DNA of 64,000 nucleotides from assembly GCF_029910235.1 (NCBI RefSeq), contig NZ_CP112874.1:372001-436000 (forward strand). The letters are read 5' to 3'. The stretch is from Pseudanabaena galeata CCNP1313. GTDB taxonomy: Bacteria; Cyanobacteriota; Cyanobacteriia; Pseudanabaenales; Pseudanabaenaceae. The notes under the pieces were generated by a model. It worked only from the letters and a program-made list of their open reading frames with translations. It was not told the DNA's origin and did no database searches. A program made the position numbers and the translations under genes. Below, in pieces: positions 30,414 through 40,060 of this stretch. Each line of letters starts with the position of its first letter. Position 1 is the first letter of the stretch.

Positions 30414-31334
30414 ATGAAGCCATATTCTTTACTCACAAGCATTTTGTATATAATCGGTCCAATACTGATTATCGTCAGTCATATTGGTTCGCTACTTGTT
30501 TTCGTAACTGGTTTGTCGTGGGGGGCGATCGCTTGGATCTTGCTACTATATTTCGTTCGTATGCTTGGGACTACGGGCATTTATCATCGATTACTTACGC
30601 ACAAAAGCTACCAAGCTCCTGCGCCCCTATTATGGATAGGCTGTATTGTGACCGCATCGGCAGGACAGATGGGACCAAGTTGGTGGAAAGCACACCACAT
30701 GCACCATCATCAACATTCCGACCAAGCCTTCGACACCCATTCTCCCTATCATCCCAATCAAGGGCTAAAGGGATTTTATTGGTCACAGGGTGGGTGGCTA
30801 TTATCTCCTCATTTTTTTCCTGACAAGTTACCCTCTGACGTAGAAAGCGATCTGGTCTTAAAAGTGATTGATCGATTGCATTTCATCCCCTTAGTCGCAC
30901 TTGGTGCTATCTCGTATTTCATGGGTGGGCTGGAATATCTGGGGGCTTTCTTTCTTAGCACGACATTGCTTTTTCATGGCGTACAAACGGTCAACTCGCT
31001 TAGTCATCTTGTAGGTGAACAGCCATTTATCACTGACGATCATAGTCGCAATAGTGGGCTTGTCGCATTTTTGACTTTGGGTGAAGGTTGGCATAATCTT
31101 CACCATGCTTTTCAGTCATCGAGTCGGCATGGTATTACTATTCGCGATGGTCAAGTTATCTACTTACCAGATCCCACTTTTAGCTTCATTAAACTACTGG
31201 AGTTCTTGAAGTTAGCCACAAAGTTGAGATTGCCTAGCGAAAAAGATTTGTTAGCAAAAGGGCGAATCCAGAAGGTAAAGAATTTAGAATTAGCGATCGC
31301 TTCAGATAGATCGGCTAGATCGGCAAATTCTTAA
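30414..31334 (+). CDS. Acyl-lipid/acyl-CoA desaturase (fatty acid desaturase, type 1)
   Basis: 306 residues with four predicted membrane helices and the three diiron His boxes: HRLLTH, HHMHH and HNLHH. The layout is that of delta-9 type desaturases (DesC group), which put the first double bond in membrane acyl chains and use ferredoxin in cyanobacteria. Regioselectivity is inferred from family only. The first box is close to the N-terminus, after roughly 58 residues, as in DesC proteins. A terminator-like palindrome follows. Confidence 0.85.
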   Translation: MKPYSLLTSILYIIGPILIIVSHIGSLLVFVTGLSWGAIAWILLLYFVRMLGTTGIYHRLLTHKSYQAPAPLLWIGCIVTASAGQMGPSWWKAHHMHHHQHSDQAFDTHSPYHPNQGLKGFYWSQGGWLLSPHFFPDKLPSDVESDLVLKVIDRLHFIPLVALGAISYFMGGLEYLGAFFLSTTLLFHGVQTVNSLSHLVGEQPFITDDHSRNSGLVAFLTLGEGWHNLHHAFQSSSRHGITIRDGQVIYLPDPTFSFIKLLEFLKLATKLRLPSEKDLLAKGRIQKVKNLELAIASDRSARSANS

Positions 31335-31345
31335 TATTGTAACTC

Positions 31346-31402
31346 GCAGATTTCAATACAAAAAAGCCTTGCTAAGCAAGGCTTTTTTGTATTGAAATCT
31401 GC
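31346..31402 (+). terminator. Terminator palindrome after the desaturase gene
   Basis: Arms GCAGATTTCAATACAAAAAA and a core GCCTTGC-TAA-GCAAGGC with T-rich 3' side. Confidence 0.75.
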
Positions 31403-31418
31403 AAGTATTTTCTCATGA

Positions 31419-31534
31419 TATAGCAACGCAAGAGATAGATAGGACAAATCAAAACCAAAAAGATGAGTGGCGGCGCTTCGCGCCGCCACTCATCTTTTTG
31501 GTTTTATGTCTTAAGCAAAACTTACGTTGCTATA
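31419..31534. mobile_element. Family B palindromic element (B8), 116 bp
   Basis: Ends TATAGCAACGCAAG and CTTACGTTGCTATA, inner TAGGACA, AAAACC and GGTTTT; central stem arms CAAAAAGATGAGTGGCGGCG. It touches a family A element at 31534. Confidence 0.75.
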
Positions 31535-31636
31535 TACCAATTTCCGAAAGTGTGGCAACACTTTTACGAATTAAAAACTAAACCTAGTAAGGGCTTTAAA
31601 AACACAAATTGCTTAGCCATTTGTGTTTTTTGTTAT
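31534..31636. repeat. Family A element, right end diverged
   Basis: Starts ATACCAATTTCCGAAAGTG and follows family A through AACACAAATTGC-TTA-GCCATTTGTG; the expected TTGGTAT end is not conserved. It contains the stop codon of the amine oxidase. Confidence 0.6.
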
Positions 31637-32086
31637 GAATCTGTTAGCTTCTCTCGCTCCACTCAATAAAGCACCATGCACAGTTCCTAAATATTTCCCA
31701 TAGGTTGCCTCACCTGCGAAAAACACCCGATCGCCTATGGGTTCTGCCAAGCGATCACAATCTTGAAGAGAACCATTGATCGAAAAAGTAGAGTAAGAAC
31801 CATAGGAAAAGGGGTCATTATGCCATTGAGTCAATAATGTGGCAGTAGGTAACGGAATATCTTTGCCAAACATCGATCGCAAATCAGTCAAGATGTTCTG
31901 TATTGCCTCAGTTTTAGGCATTTGTGATAGCGATCGCGAAAAATCACCGCTAAACATGGCGACTAAAATCGGTTGCTGAATATATTTCTGCCAGTTGTAA
32001 AATTCAATGTAGCGATCGGGAATATTGCCATTGATATAAGCCATCGTGTGAGGTTGTGATGGCCAAAACTGTTGAGGAAATTTTAA

Positions 32087-32095
32087 TACTAATTT
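32087..32095. repeat. Left 9-bp target duplication of the IS4-family element
   Basis: TACTAATTT directly before the left end; the same 9 bases follow the right end at 33237-33245. Confidence 0.9.
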
Positions 32096-33236
32096 CTTAG
32101 TACAGGACAAAAAGTTGCAAAAGTAGACAGGAAGGGGTTTTATAAAAGATAACCACATCACAAATAAAACCCCTATGAAAGAGATTAGCGTATTTTGCGA
32201 AAAGTTACATGAACATCTGCAATGGAATGGAGCAAGACTCTTATTTGTGTCGATGTTCCTGATCGCACTAATGCGAGTAAAGACAGTAAACCTAGCGGAA
32301 ATCGCGACAGGATTTAGTGGAGAAGCCAAAGTCGAATCACACTATAAGCGGTTACAGAGATTTTTTCGAGAGTTTGAAGTGGACTATGAAAGCATCGCTT
32401 TAATGGTCGTCAAAGTGATGAAAATACCTGAACCATGGGTAATCAGTATCGACCGCACCGATTGGAGATTTGGTAAGACGGTATTTAATGTGCTGACATT
32501 GGGAGTAGTGCATCACGGTATCGCATTCCCGTTGGTCTGGATGATGCTGGACAAAAAAGGTAACTCGAACACCCGTGAACGTTGTGAATTGTGTAATCGA
32601 TTTCTGGAAATATTTGGAGATCGCAAAATCGACTTTTTGACCGCAGACCGAGAATTTGTGGGGGAAGAATGGTTTGATTACTTGCTGTGTGACCCATGTA
32701 CCCACTTTCGTATCCGTATTCGCAAAAACACCTTGCTTGACGATGGGCAGAAGCAACTACGGGCTGACGTTTGTTTCCAAGATCTCCAAGTTGGTCAATC
32801 GAAAGTATTGTCTAAGCCGAGGCTTGTTTGGCAACATTGGCTCTATATTGCGGCAATGCGTCTGGAGGATGGCGATTTGTTAATTGTAGCAACCGCTCAT
32901 GACCCTAATACCGCTATTGCTGACTATGCCAAACGTTGGGCGATTGAGACTTTGTTTGGCTGTTTTAAATCCCGTGGCTTTTGTTTGGAGGCTACTCACC
33001 TTCAAGCCCCTGAACGCCTTTCTAAACTTATTGCTTTACTCACCCTCGCTTTATGTTGGGCTTTTTCTTCGGGGCTTTGGCTTGCTCAGCTCAATCCCCT
33101 CAAACCTAAAAAGCACGGTCGCTTACCTAAAAGCATTTTTCGTCTTGGTTTTGATTTTCTGCGTCATATCATCTTTGACATCCATCTCAATTCCGAGGCT
33201 TTCTTCAACTCCATTAAATTTTTGTCCTGTACTTAG
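32096..33236 (+). mobile_element. IS4-family insertion sequence, 1141 bp
   Basis: Terminal inverted repeats: left CTTAGTACAGGACAAAAA, right (complement) CTAAGTACAGGACAAAAA, 17 of 18 matching. It is flanked by a 9-bp duplication and encodes one transposase. Sharp ends and an intact transposase suggest a recent and possibly active insertion. Confidence 0.93.
32175..33236 (+). CDS. IS4-family transposase
   Basis: 353 residues. The DDE catalytic residues appear as Asp in SIDRTDWRFG, Asp in TADREFVGEEW, and Glu in the signature YAKRWAIETLFGCFK, which fits the IS4-family Y-(2)-R-(3)-E-(6)-K pattern exactly. It is full length with no frameshift. The TAG stop is formed by the last three bases of the element itself, so the protein's end is encoded in the right inverted repeat. 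Confidence 0.95.
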   Translation: MKEISVFCEKLHEHLQWNGARLLFVSMFLIALMRVKTVNLAEIATGFSGEAKVESHYKRLQRFFREFEVDYESIALMVVKVMKIPEPWVISIDRTDWRFGKTVFNVLTLGVVHHGIAFPLVWMMLDKKGNSNTRERCELCNRFLEIFGDRKIDFLTADREFVGEEWFDYLLCDPCTHFRIRIRKNTLLDDGQKQLRADVCFQDLQVGQSKVLSKPRLVWQHWLYIAAMRLEDGDLLIVATAHDPNTAIADYAKRWAIETLFGCFKSRGFCLEATHLQAPERLSKLIALLTLALCWAFSSGLWLAQLNPLKPKKHGRLPKSIFRLGFDFLRHIIFDIHLNSEAFFNSIKFLSCT

Positions 33237-33245
33237 TACTAATTT
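33237..33245. repeat. Right 9-bp target duplication of the IS4-family element
   Basis: TACTAATTT, identical to 32087-32095. Confidence 0.9.
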
Positions 33246-34227
33246 ATTTAATGCGCCCATACCCAATCGTTCAATTGCTGCTATCTTCTCTTCGGGCAAT
33301 GCTGGTGAAAACCTAATAGAACCCCGTTTCATTACACCCAATGGAACCGTGACAATCACCTGCGAACCACTAAAAACTCCGCGATCGGTGGTCACTTGTA
33401 CGCCACTATCATCATAGGCAATCTGCTGCACAAGATGCTTAGTCCGAATATCTAAATCTTTGGATAGAGCCTGTACAAGCTGTATATAACCTTGCGGAAA
33501 AACTACATCTGCTCCTGCAAATTCTGAATCTTCCTCAAAACCCTTAATTCCTAAATTCGCAATATCTTCTCCAAATTCACTCTCAATCGCCGAAGATAGA
33601 ATTGCTCGAAAGCCCTTAAGAGTAATTCCTGTAAGTTCTTCTGAATCAATTATTTGTTGAGCGACATCTGCTAGGGTGGTTTGCTGTAATGATTGAGGAG
33701 CCTTTTTTAGATGGTTAACCCTATCCATAAATGCTTGAAAAGCACTGTTTATAAGCAATTCATCAGATTTACTCAGCAGTTGGCTGACATCTTTATAAAT
33801 CCATTGTGATTCAATATCAGAGATCACTGTCTCGATACCAAATTGTTTGACTAAAGGAGAGAGAGGATTTCCATCAATGGTATGAATCCATGCAGCACCG
33901 AGATCCAAAGGAAAACCTAAAGAATTATCTGTCCAAATCCTGCCACCAATGCGATCACGTCCTTCGAGGATAATTACCTGATATCCTTGAGCCTGTAATT
34001 TTTGGGCAGCCGTGATACCTGCAATACCTGCACCAATGACAATGATTTGCTGCTTATCTTCGCTATTGTTTGGTGATGGATTGGCTGTGCGATCATCAGA
34101 GTTACTAAATGCGCCTCCACAGGCACAAAGCCAACTTGTTGCCCCAACATAGGTCAAGTTGCGAGCCTGAAGTAAAAATTTTCGACGATTATATTTGTCC
34201 ATAAAAATTTTGATTACCACTTTACTC

Positions 34228-34272
34228 GAATAGATCAAAGGGCGGCGCATTGCGCCGCCCTTTGATCTATTC
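34228..34272. terminator. Perfect palindrome at the 3' end of glmS
   Basis: Arms GAATAGATCAAAGGGCGGCG around CAT. Read on the minus strand, GAA-TAG in one arm is the last codon and stop of glmS. It probably terminates glmS ahead of the amine oxidase. Confidence 0.75.
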
Positions 34273-36150
34273 AACAGTGACAGATTTGGCGAGATTTCGG
34301 GGTTGATCGACATCTAAGCCGCGATGTGCCGCCACATGATAGGACAGCAACTGCAAAGGAATCACAGTAAGAATTGGCGAGAAAATCTCATCAACTACAG
34401 GAATCGGCAAAATGTGATCAAACACCTCATGCGCCGCAGGATCGTCGAGCGGTGCAACACCAATCAATTTCGCATCTCTAGCCTTTGCCTCTTGCGAATT
34501 TGAGAGAACCTTTTCATATACAGCCCCAGGGGTAGCGATCGCTACGACAGGCACATCTTCATCCAGCAATGCGATCGGTCCATGCTTCATCTCACCTGCG
34601 GGATAACCCTCAGCATGAATGTAGCTGATTTCCTTGAGTTTGAGCGCACCTTCGAGGGCGATCGGGAAGTTAATCCCACGACCTAAGAAAATAAAATCCT
34701 TAGTATGAGTAAACTGACGGGAAAGATCCTCAATGTAACGCTCTTGGCTTTCAAGAATCCGTTCCATATAGGCGGGGAGTTGCCGCAATCCTTCGATGAT
34801 TTCTTGCGCTTTCTCTTCAGTTAATGCACCCTTTGCAATACCAAATTCTATGGCTAGTAAATAGAACATCAGCAGTTGAGCAACAAAGGTTTTCGTGGCA
34901 GCCACACCAATCTCAATTCCTGCTTGGGTATCAATCACCGCGTCAGAAATTCGTCCAATCGAACTTTCCACACGATTGGTAATACCAAGGCAGCGATCGC
35001 CTCTGGATTTGGCAAGTTCCAAAGCGGCTAATGTATCCGCCGTTTCACCCGATTGAGTCACACCGATGACGAGGGTATTCTTCAAGGAAGGAGGTGGCGA
35101 ATAGCGATATTCCGAAGCATATTGGACGCTAGTCGGAACACCCGCAAGCTGCTCTAGTAAATACTTACCAACTAAAGAAGCGTGCCAACTAGTTCCACAA
35201 GCAATAATTTCCACCCGTTCAATCTGGTCGATAAAACCAGTTGGCAAACCTAACTGAATACAATTTGTTTCGCTGATGTAACTGGCTAATCCTGCACGAA
35301 ACACCCCTGGTTGCTCATAGATTTCCTTAAGCATATAGTGCTTAAAGCCCTGCTTCTCCACCATTGTCGGATTCCAGTTCAGAGTTTGGGGCGCACGACG
35401 GAGGCGATCGCCTTTGGCGTTATAGACCTGCACCGATTCTCTAGTTAGTCGCGCAATTTCTCCATTTTCTAAGGGAATCACTGTGCGGGTATAGGCAACC
35501 AACGCAGGGGTGTCGGAAGCACAGAAGTTCTCATCTTTACCAATCCCAATCACAAGGGGAGCCTGTTGACGCACAACCACTAATTCGTCGGGATAGTCAG
35601 CATGGATAACGGCGATCGCATAGGCTCCTTGCAATTTCCCAACCGTTAGTCGCACAGCTTCAAATAGCACCGAAGGCGACTTGTCAGGAATAATATTGCC
35701 TTGTTTCTCTAATTGCGTGAGAAATTCCGCAATCATATGGGGAATCACTTCTGTATCTGTTTCACTGACAAAAATATGACCCAGCGCTTTTAAATCAGTT
35801 CGTAGCAGGTGATAGTTCTCTACAATTCCATTTTGGACAACGGCAAGGTTACCCATTGTATTGGTGTGAGGATGGGCGTTATGCTCTTCAGGTTTGCCAT
35901 GAGTTGCCCAGCGTGTGTGACCAATGCCAATTGGTGCTAGAGGGGCAGTATCGGCATTTAACTTTTCTTCGAGTTGGATGAGCTTACCCTTGGCTCTGAC
36001 CCGATGCAAACTGCGATCGGCTGGGCGATCAAGTAGGGGAATTGTGGCTACGCCTGCGGAGTCGTAGCCGCGATATTCAAGTTTGCGTAACCCTGAGATT
36101 AAAACTTCATTTGCCGAGCGATGTCCGATGTAGCCAACAATTCCACACAT
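34267..36150 (-). CDS. glmS: Glutamine--fructose-6-phosphate aminotransferase (isomerizing)
   Basis: 627 residues. It makes glucosamine-6-phosphate, the first step toward UDP-GlcNAc for peptidoglycan and lipopolysaccharide. The mature N-terminus MCGIVGYIG gives the nucleophile Cys2 of the glutamine amidotransferase domain (about 1-240); two SIS sugar-isomerase domains follow (GTSWHASLVGKY, SQSGETADTLAAL, and FLGRGINFPIALEGALKLKE, 20 residues). The end DQPRNLAKSVTVE is the conserved GlmS C-terminus. No glmS ribozyme is visible in the 346-bp region upstream. Confidence 0.98.
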   Translation of the reverse strand: MCGIVGYIGHRSANEVLISGLRKLEYRGYDSAGVATIPLLDRPADRSLHRVRAKGKLIQLEEKLNADTAPLAPIGIGHTRWATHGKPEEHNAHPHTNTMGNLAVVQNGIVENYHLLRTDLKALGHIFVSETDTEVIPHMIAEFLTQLEKQGNIIPDKSPSVLFEAVRLTVGKLQGAYAIAVIHADYPDELVVVRQQAPLVIGIGKDENFCASDTPALVAYTRTVIPLENGEIARLTRESVQVYNAKGDRLRRAPQTLNWNPTMVEKQGFKHYMLKEIYEQPGVFRAGLASYISETNCIQLGLPTGFIDQIERVEIIACGTSWHASLVGKYLLEQLAGVPTSVQYASEYRYSPPPSLKNTLVIGVTQSGETADTLAALELAKSRGDRCLGITNRVESSIGRISDAVIDTQAGIEIGVAATKTFVAQLLMFYLLAIEFGIAKGALTEEKAQEIIEGLRQLPAYMERILESQERYIEDLSRQFTHTKDFIFLGRGINFPIALEGALKLKEISYIHAEGYPAGEMKHGPIALLDEDVPVVAIATPGAVYEKVLSNSQEAKARDAKLIGVAPLDDPAAHEVFDHILPIPVVDEIFSPILTVIPLQLLSYHVAAHRGLDVDQPRNLAKSVTVE

Positions 36151-36496
36151 AATGCTTAGTTACAAATATCTAAAAATTTTAGTGATTAATTTTTGGTGCT
36201 TTGCAGCAAAAATTAATCACTAACAAACTGTCTGTATTTAACCACGCGAAGTTCCTACTAACTAACCTGACACATAGAAAGAAAAAACTCGCTCAGCGAG
36301 TTTTTTCTTTCTATGTGTCAGGTGGAAGTTTCTAAGACCCTCACCCCTAGCCCCAAGGGCGAGGGGAACAAGAATTTTCTGGATTTTGCTCCCCCTCTCC
36401 TCTCTGGAAGAGGGGGCTGGGGGGTGAGGGCAATCTTCATTCCACGTAACATCAGGTTTTATACGAAATAAGGGGCGCAAAGCGCCCCTTATTTCG
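36151..36496. other. Repeat-filled spacer upstream of glmS
   Basis: Contains a perfect palindrome at 36265-36323 (arms ACCTGACACATAGAAAGAAA), CCCTCACCCC/GGGGTGAGGG inverted repeats (36338-36430), a TTCCACGTAACATC end as in family E (36440-36453), and a hairpin at 36463-36497 (arms ACGAAATAAGGGGCGC) that reaches the stop codon of the next gene. No gene seen. Confidence 0.6.
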
Positions 36497-36997
36497 TTAA
36501 TACCCTAAACTTTCGTTATTTTTATCTTTAGGTAGCTCAGAAACATTAGACGGAACTTCACGCTTGGGGCGCAAAGGAGCAGCTTGCAAAAAAATTGATT
36601 TCTCAGGACTCTCGCGCACCAGATCTCTTGGTCTCTTTTGCACCGATTGCAGCATCTCGTTATCAAAGGAGCCAGCCGCATTGGTTAATTGTCTTTCTTG
36701 GCGTTTGAGTTGTTCAAGCTTTTCATATTGTTGATTCCACTGCTCTTGGGCATATACAGTCCAGCCGTAGATGACAAATAACGAAATTGTGAGTAAAACA
36801 GTGGCGGCGATCGAAAGTTTTTGCGTAGTTATCAAAACTCGCAACCACAGAGGTAAAGGAAACGAGTTAGTTCTTGGCAGCCGCTTAACGTTGCGATTAT
36901 TGGCTGGCTGACGACTCGCTTGCCCTCGTTTGCTCTTGCGATCGAGAGGCTGAGGAGATCTTTGTGGTTCAGGACTTCTCACTCTGCTAGCTGTCAT
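36497..36997 (-). CDS. Conserved cyanobacterial single-span membrane protein, FtsL-like topology
   Basis: About 166 residues. A basic, proline-rich N-terminus of about 55 residues is followed by one transmembrane helix (about 70-90, AATVLLTISLFVIYGWTVY) and a short coiled coil QYEKLEQLKRQERQL, then a proline-rich tail. This short cytosolic part, single span and coiled coil resemble the layout of the divisome proteins FtsL/FtsB, but sequence evidence for that role is absent. The ATG at 36997 has GAAGAG upstream; an in-frame TTG at 37021 is less likely. Function unknown. Confidence 0.7.
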   Translation of the reverse strand: MTASRVRSPEPQRSPQPLDRKSKRGQASRQPANNRNVKRLPRTNSFPLPLWLRVLITTQKLSIAATVLLTISLFVIYGWTVYAQEQWNQQYEKLEQLKRQERQLTNAAGSFDNEMLQSVQKRPRDLVRESPEKSIFLQAAPLRPKREVPSNVSELPKDKNNESLGY

Positions 36998-37096
36998 TTT
37001 TTTAACTCTTCTTTCACTCAAGATTCACCACTGCTACTTTTAGCACTTTCGGGGAGAAATTACCAAGTAGTTTTGAACATTTTGGGATTTATTTAC

Positions 37097-37136
37097 TTGT
37101 CAATAAAAATATTGCTTTGCAAAATATTTATTGACA
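37097..37136. repeat. AT-rich imperfect hairpin
   Basis: TTGTCAATAAAAATATTG and its near complement around GCTTTGC, in the gap between two minus-strand genes. It may end transcription of the DUF192 gene. Confidence 0.45.
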
Positions 37137-37165
37137 AATAATTTCAGACTCTAGAATTATAGTGG

Positions 37166-37813
37166 TCATTGATTTTTTGGCAACAAGAATTTAACAGAAA
37201 CCCGATCGCCTTCTTTTAAACCAAGTTCTTGGGTCAGCCCAGCCCTCACCTCAATCACGTTATCAGCGATAACACCACCCTCAGGATAAATCGGACAGGG
37301 ATCGCTTTGGCAAGTCGTCACATTGCGGGCGATCTCTTTCACTTCACCGTCAAGTAAGAAAATAATATCAAGGGGCGAAGGTGTATTTTTCATCCAAAAA
37401 GCGGTGGGACGTGCAGGCGTAAAGGGAAATAACATGCCGCGATCGTCAGGTAAAGGGGGACGAAACATTAATCCTCTTTCCTGCTCCTTGAAAGTACTGG
37501 CTACCTCTAACTGAATTTCGCGTCCTGCAATGGTTGCTGTGGCAGTAATTGGCAAGTATTGAGCCAGTTCAGAAACTGGTTTGAGTTTAGTTTGAGGTGC
37601 AATAGTCTGGGATGTAGGTGATGATATTGTGGGAGTTGCTGACGGAGATGACGGCTTCGGCACTTCCGTAGAAGCAGGCGCACAACCCATTAGGCTGATA
37701 CTAAGGCTAATACCGAGGCTAACCGTACACAGCTTTATACAAATTATTTGGATCGAACTAGGATTAGGTGTGTCACAATTTCTAGAAGTATCGCCAGTCA
37801 TATTGCCAGTCAT
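37166..37813 (-). CDS. DUF192 lipoprotein
   Basis: 215 residues. A hydrophobic segment and lipobox SLMGC (Cys near residue 44) are followed by a Pro/Ser/Thr linker and one DUF192 domain: KEQERGLMFRPPLPDDRGML, FWMKNTPSPLDIIFL, and PEGGVIADNVIEVRAG. The family is of unknown function and usually exported. Two starts are possible, 37813 and 37801 (MTGDTS), both ATG. It is divergent from the GH57 gene with only 3 bp between the two start codons, so each promoter must lie in the other gene. Confidence 0.85.
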   Translation of the reverse strand: MTGNMTGDTSRNCDTPNPSSIQIICIKLCTVSLGISLSISLMGCAPASTEVPKPSSPSATPTISSPTSQTIAPQTKLKPVSELAQYLPITATATIAGREIQLEVASTFKEQERGLMFRPPLPDDRGMLFPFTPARPTAFWMKNTPSPLDIIFLLDGEVKEIARNVTTCQSDPCPIYPEGGVIADNVIEVRAGLTQELGLKEGDRVSVKFLLPKNQ

Positions 37814-37816
37814 CCT

Positions 37817-40036
37817 ATGTCATATCCTCTACATATCGCATTTATCTGGCACCAACATCAACCTCTCTATAAAAGCGCGATCGCAGGCAAATACCATTTG
37901 CCTTGGGTGAGGTTGCATGGCGTAAAAGATTACTTAGATCTGGCGTTGATGTTGTCAAGATATCCAAAACTACATCAAACGATCAATCTAGTGCCATCTC
38001 TTATTCTACAACTGCAAGATTATGTTGAGGGGAAAGCATTTGATCCTTATTTAGCACTAACCCTGACCCCTGTAGATACCCTAACGCGATCGCAAAAACA
38101 TTTCATCGTTGAGCATTTCTTTGATGCCAATCATCAGACGATGATTGAGCCATATCATCGCTATGCCGACTTGTTGGCGCAAAGGCAAGCCTATGGGATC
38201 GAGTGGTGTGTTAATAATTGGCTAGCACCTGATTTTAGTGACTTACTGGCTTGGCACAACTTGGCATGGATTGATCCCCTCTTTCGCGAAGCCGATCCTG
38301 AAATTGCTGAATGGTACGATCGCGGCAAAGATTTCACCTTAGCTGATCGCCAAAGAATTTATAGCAAGCAGCGTGAGATTATTTCGCGGATTTTGCCTCA
38401 GCATCGGCTCATGCAAAAAACTGGACAACTAGAAATCACGACTACGCCTTATACGCATCCGATCATGCCGCTTTTGGCTGACACGCAGGCAGGACGGATC
38501 GCCGTGCCGCAAATGTATTTGCCCAATCATCGCTTTCGGCATGAGCCTGATATTGCATTGCATCTCGAAAAAGCCAAGGAAGTCTATCGCCAACACTTTA
38601 GCTGCGATCCCAGAGGTTTATGGCCCTCAGAGCAGTCCGTCAGCCCCGCGATCTTGCCCCATGTTTCTAAGCAGGGCTTCTCGTGGCTATGCTCAGATGA
38701 AGGCGTATTAGGTTGGAGTCTGGGACATTATTTCCGTCGTGATGAGCGGGGAGCGATTGACGCACCGCACCTGCTCTATCAACCCTATCGCCTTGAAACT
38801 ATTCACGGGGACTTGGCTATTATTTTTCGTGATCGCCTGCTTTCGGACTTGATTGGCTTTAGCTACGGAGCCTTGTTGCCCCAAGCTGCTAGCGATGACC
38901 TATGCGATCGCTTGATGACAATTCAAAGGCAGCAAAATGAATATTTAGCCGAGCATCCTGAAGGTAAGCCTTGGTTAGTGACGATCGCCCTTGATGGCGA
39001 AAACTGTTGGGAATTTTATCCTCAAGATGGCAACCCTTTCTTGCAGACGCTGTATGAGAATTTGTCTAACAACGAAAATTTAAAACTGGTAACACCATCG
39101 GAATATTTAGACAAATTCCCACCGATCGATAAAATTCCACCGCATCAGTTGCATAGTGGCTCATGGATTGACTCTAGCTTTACGACATGGATTGGTGATC
39201 CTGTTAAAAATCGGGCTTGGGAGTTGCTGGCTGAAGCGCGGCATGTCTTGGCAGATCATCATGAAGCGACTCCAGAGAATAATCCTGAAGCATGGGAAAG
39301 CCTAATGGCTGCGGAAGGCTCAGATTGGTTTTGGTGGTTTGGTGAAGGGCATAGCTCCAACGATGACGCGATGTTCGATCGCCTATTTCGTGAACATTTG
39401 CAGGTAATTTATCGCGCCCTCAATGAGCCTGTCCCCCATGCTTTGCTCTATCCCCTTGAGCCTCACGATGTATCTACTAGCGATCGTCCGACAGGGCTGA
39501 TTGAGCCGATGATTAATGGTCGCTTTGAAAGTGACGACTGGCAAGGTGCTGGTAAAATCGAAATCAGCGGGGCGCGGGGGGCGATGCACCAAAATACACC
39601 TGTCAAGCGTCTATGGTATGGTTACGATCATTTTTATTGCTACTTACGCCTAGAATTTAGTAATCTAGAGAGCGTCTCCCAAAGTAAACTACACTTGTTG
39701 TGGTTTTATCCTAGTCGGATTCATCCCAACAGTCCTGTGGAACTTCTTGATATGCCTGACGTATCGCCGCTAAATTATTTATTTCGCCATCATCTAGCGA
39801 TCGATTTTGCTGATAAGTCAGTCAAACTTCAAGAATCTACAGAAAAATTTCAATGGGAAACTATCGCGACTCATACAAAAATAGGTTTTGAGCAATGTCT
39901 AGAAATTGCTATACCTTGGAGCGATTTGGCAGTTAAGCCCCAGTCTGTGGCACGGCTGGTAATCCTGCTCAGCCAAAAAGAGCATTTTCAGATGTCTCTA
40001 CCCGAATATACGATTATTCCTATTGAAGTACCTTAG
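37817..40036 (+). CDS. Glycoside hydrolase family 57 protein
   Basis: About 739 residues. The N-terminal HIAFIWHQHQPLYK is the first conserved GH57 motif; the likely nucleophile Glu is in GLWPSEQSVSP, followed by WLCSDEGVLGWS; the acid/base Asp is in TIALDGENCWEFY. GH57 enzymes act on alpha-glucans (amylase, amylopullulanase or branching enzyme); glycogen is the plausible substrate here. A C-terminal beta-rich part of about 200 residues resembles the non-catalytic domain of this cyanobacterial subfamily. The ATG at 37817 is chosen because the family homology begins there; 37748 would add 23 unrelated residues. Confidence 0.9.
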   Translation: MSYPLHIAFIWHQHQPLYKSAIAGKYHLPWVRLHGVKDYLDLALMLSRYPKLHQTINLVPSLILQLQDYVEGKAFDPYLALTLTPVDTLTRSQKHFIVEHFFDANHQTMIEPYHRYADLLAQRQAYGIEWCVNNWLAPDFSDLLAWHNLAWIDPLFREADPEIAEWYDRGKDFTLADRQRIYSKQREIISRILPQHRLMQKTGQLEITTTPYTHPIMPLLADTQAGRIAVPQMYLPNHRFRHEPDIALHLEKAKEVYRQHFSCDPRGLWPSEQSVSPAILPHVSKQGFSWLCSDEGVLGWSLGHYFRRDERGAIDAPHLLYQPYRLETIHGDLAIIFRDRLLSDLIGFSYGALLPQAASDDLCDRLMTIQRQQNEYLAEHPEGKPWLVTIALDGENCWEFYPQDGNPFLQTLYENLSNNENLKLVTPSEYLDKFPPIDKIPPHQLHSGSWIDSSFTTWIGDPVKNRAWELLAEARHVLADHHEATPENNPEAWESLMAAEGSDWFWWFGEGHSSNDDAMFDRLFREHLQVIYRALNEPVPHALLYPLEPHDVSTSDRPTGLIEPMINGRFESDDWQGAGKIEISGARGAMHQNTPVKRLWYGYDHFYCYLRLEFSNLESVSQSKLHLLWFYPSRIHPNSPVELLDMPDVSPLNYLFRHHLAIDFADKSVKLQESTEKFQWETIATHTKIGFEQCLEIAIPWSDLAVKPQSVARLVILLSQKEHFQMSLPEYTIIPIEVP

Positions 40037-40060
40037 TGTTGCGTTATTAAAGAGATAACA

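Larger units (their letters stand above)
31613..34202 (-). pseudogene. Flavin amine oxidase, split by an IS4-family element
   Basis: The N-terminal part (34202 to about 33237) has a twin-arginine-like signal NRRKFLL followed by SWLCACGG, an FAD-binding VIGAGIAGITAAQKL and EGRDRIGGRI, as in monoamine and polyamine oxidases. The C-terminal part (32095 to 31613) has the closing FAD motif RVFFAGEATYGKYLGTVHGA (20 residues). Removing the IS and one 9-bp repeat rejoins the frame as ALNKLVL-KFPQQFWP, giving about 480 codons. The gene was thus intact until insertion and is now inactive, since each half reads into IS sequence. The terminal codons and stop fall in a family A palindrome. Confidence 0.93.

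Noticed and set aside
32175-33236. IS5 or IS982 family assignment for the transposase
   Set aside because: The YREK signature fits IS4 exactly, and the 9-bp target duplication fits IS4 better than the short duplications of IS5 types.
36151-36300. A glmS ribozyme upstream of glmS
   Set aside because: The region is made of palindromes and lacks the ribozyme core; such ribozymes are mainly known from Gram-positive bacteria.
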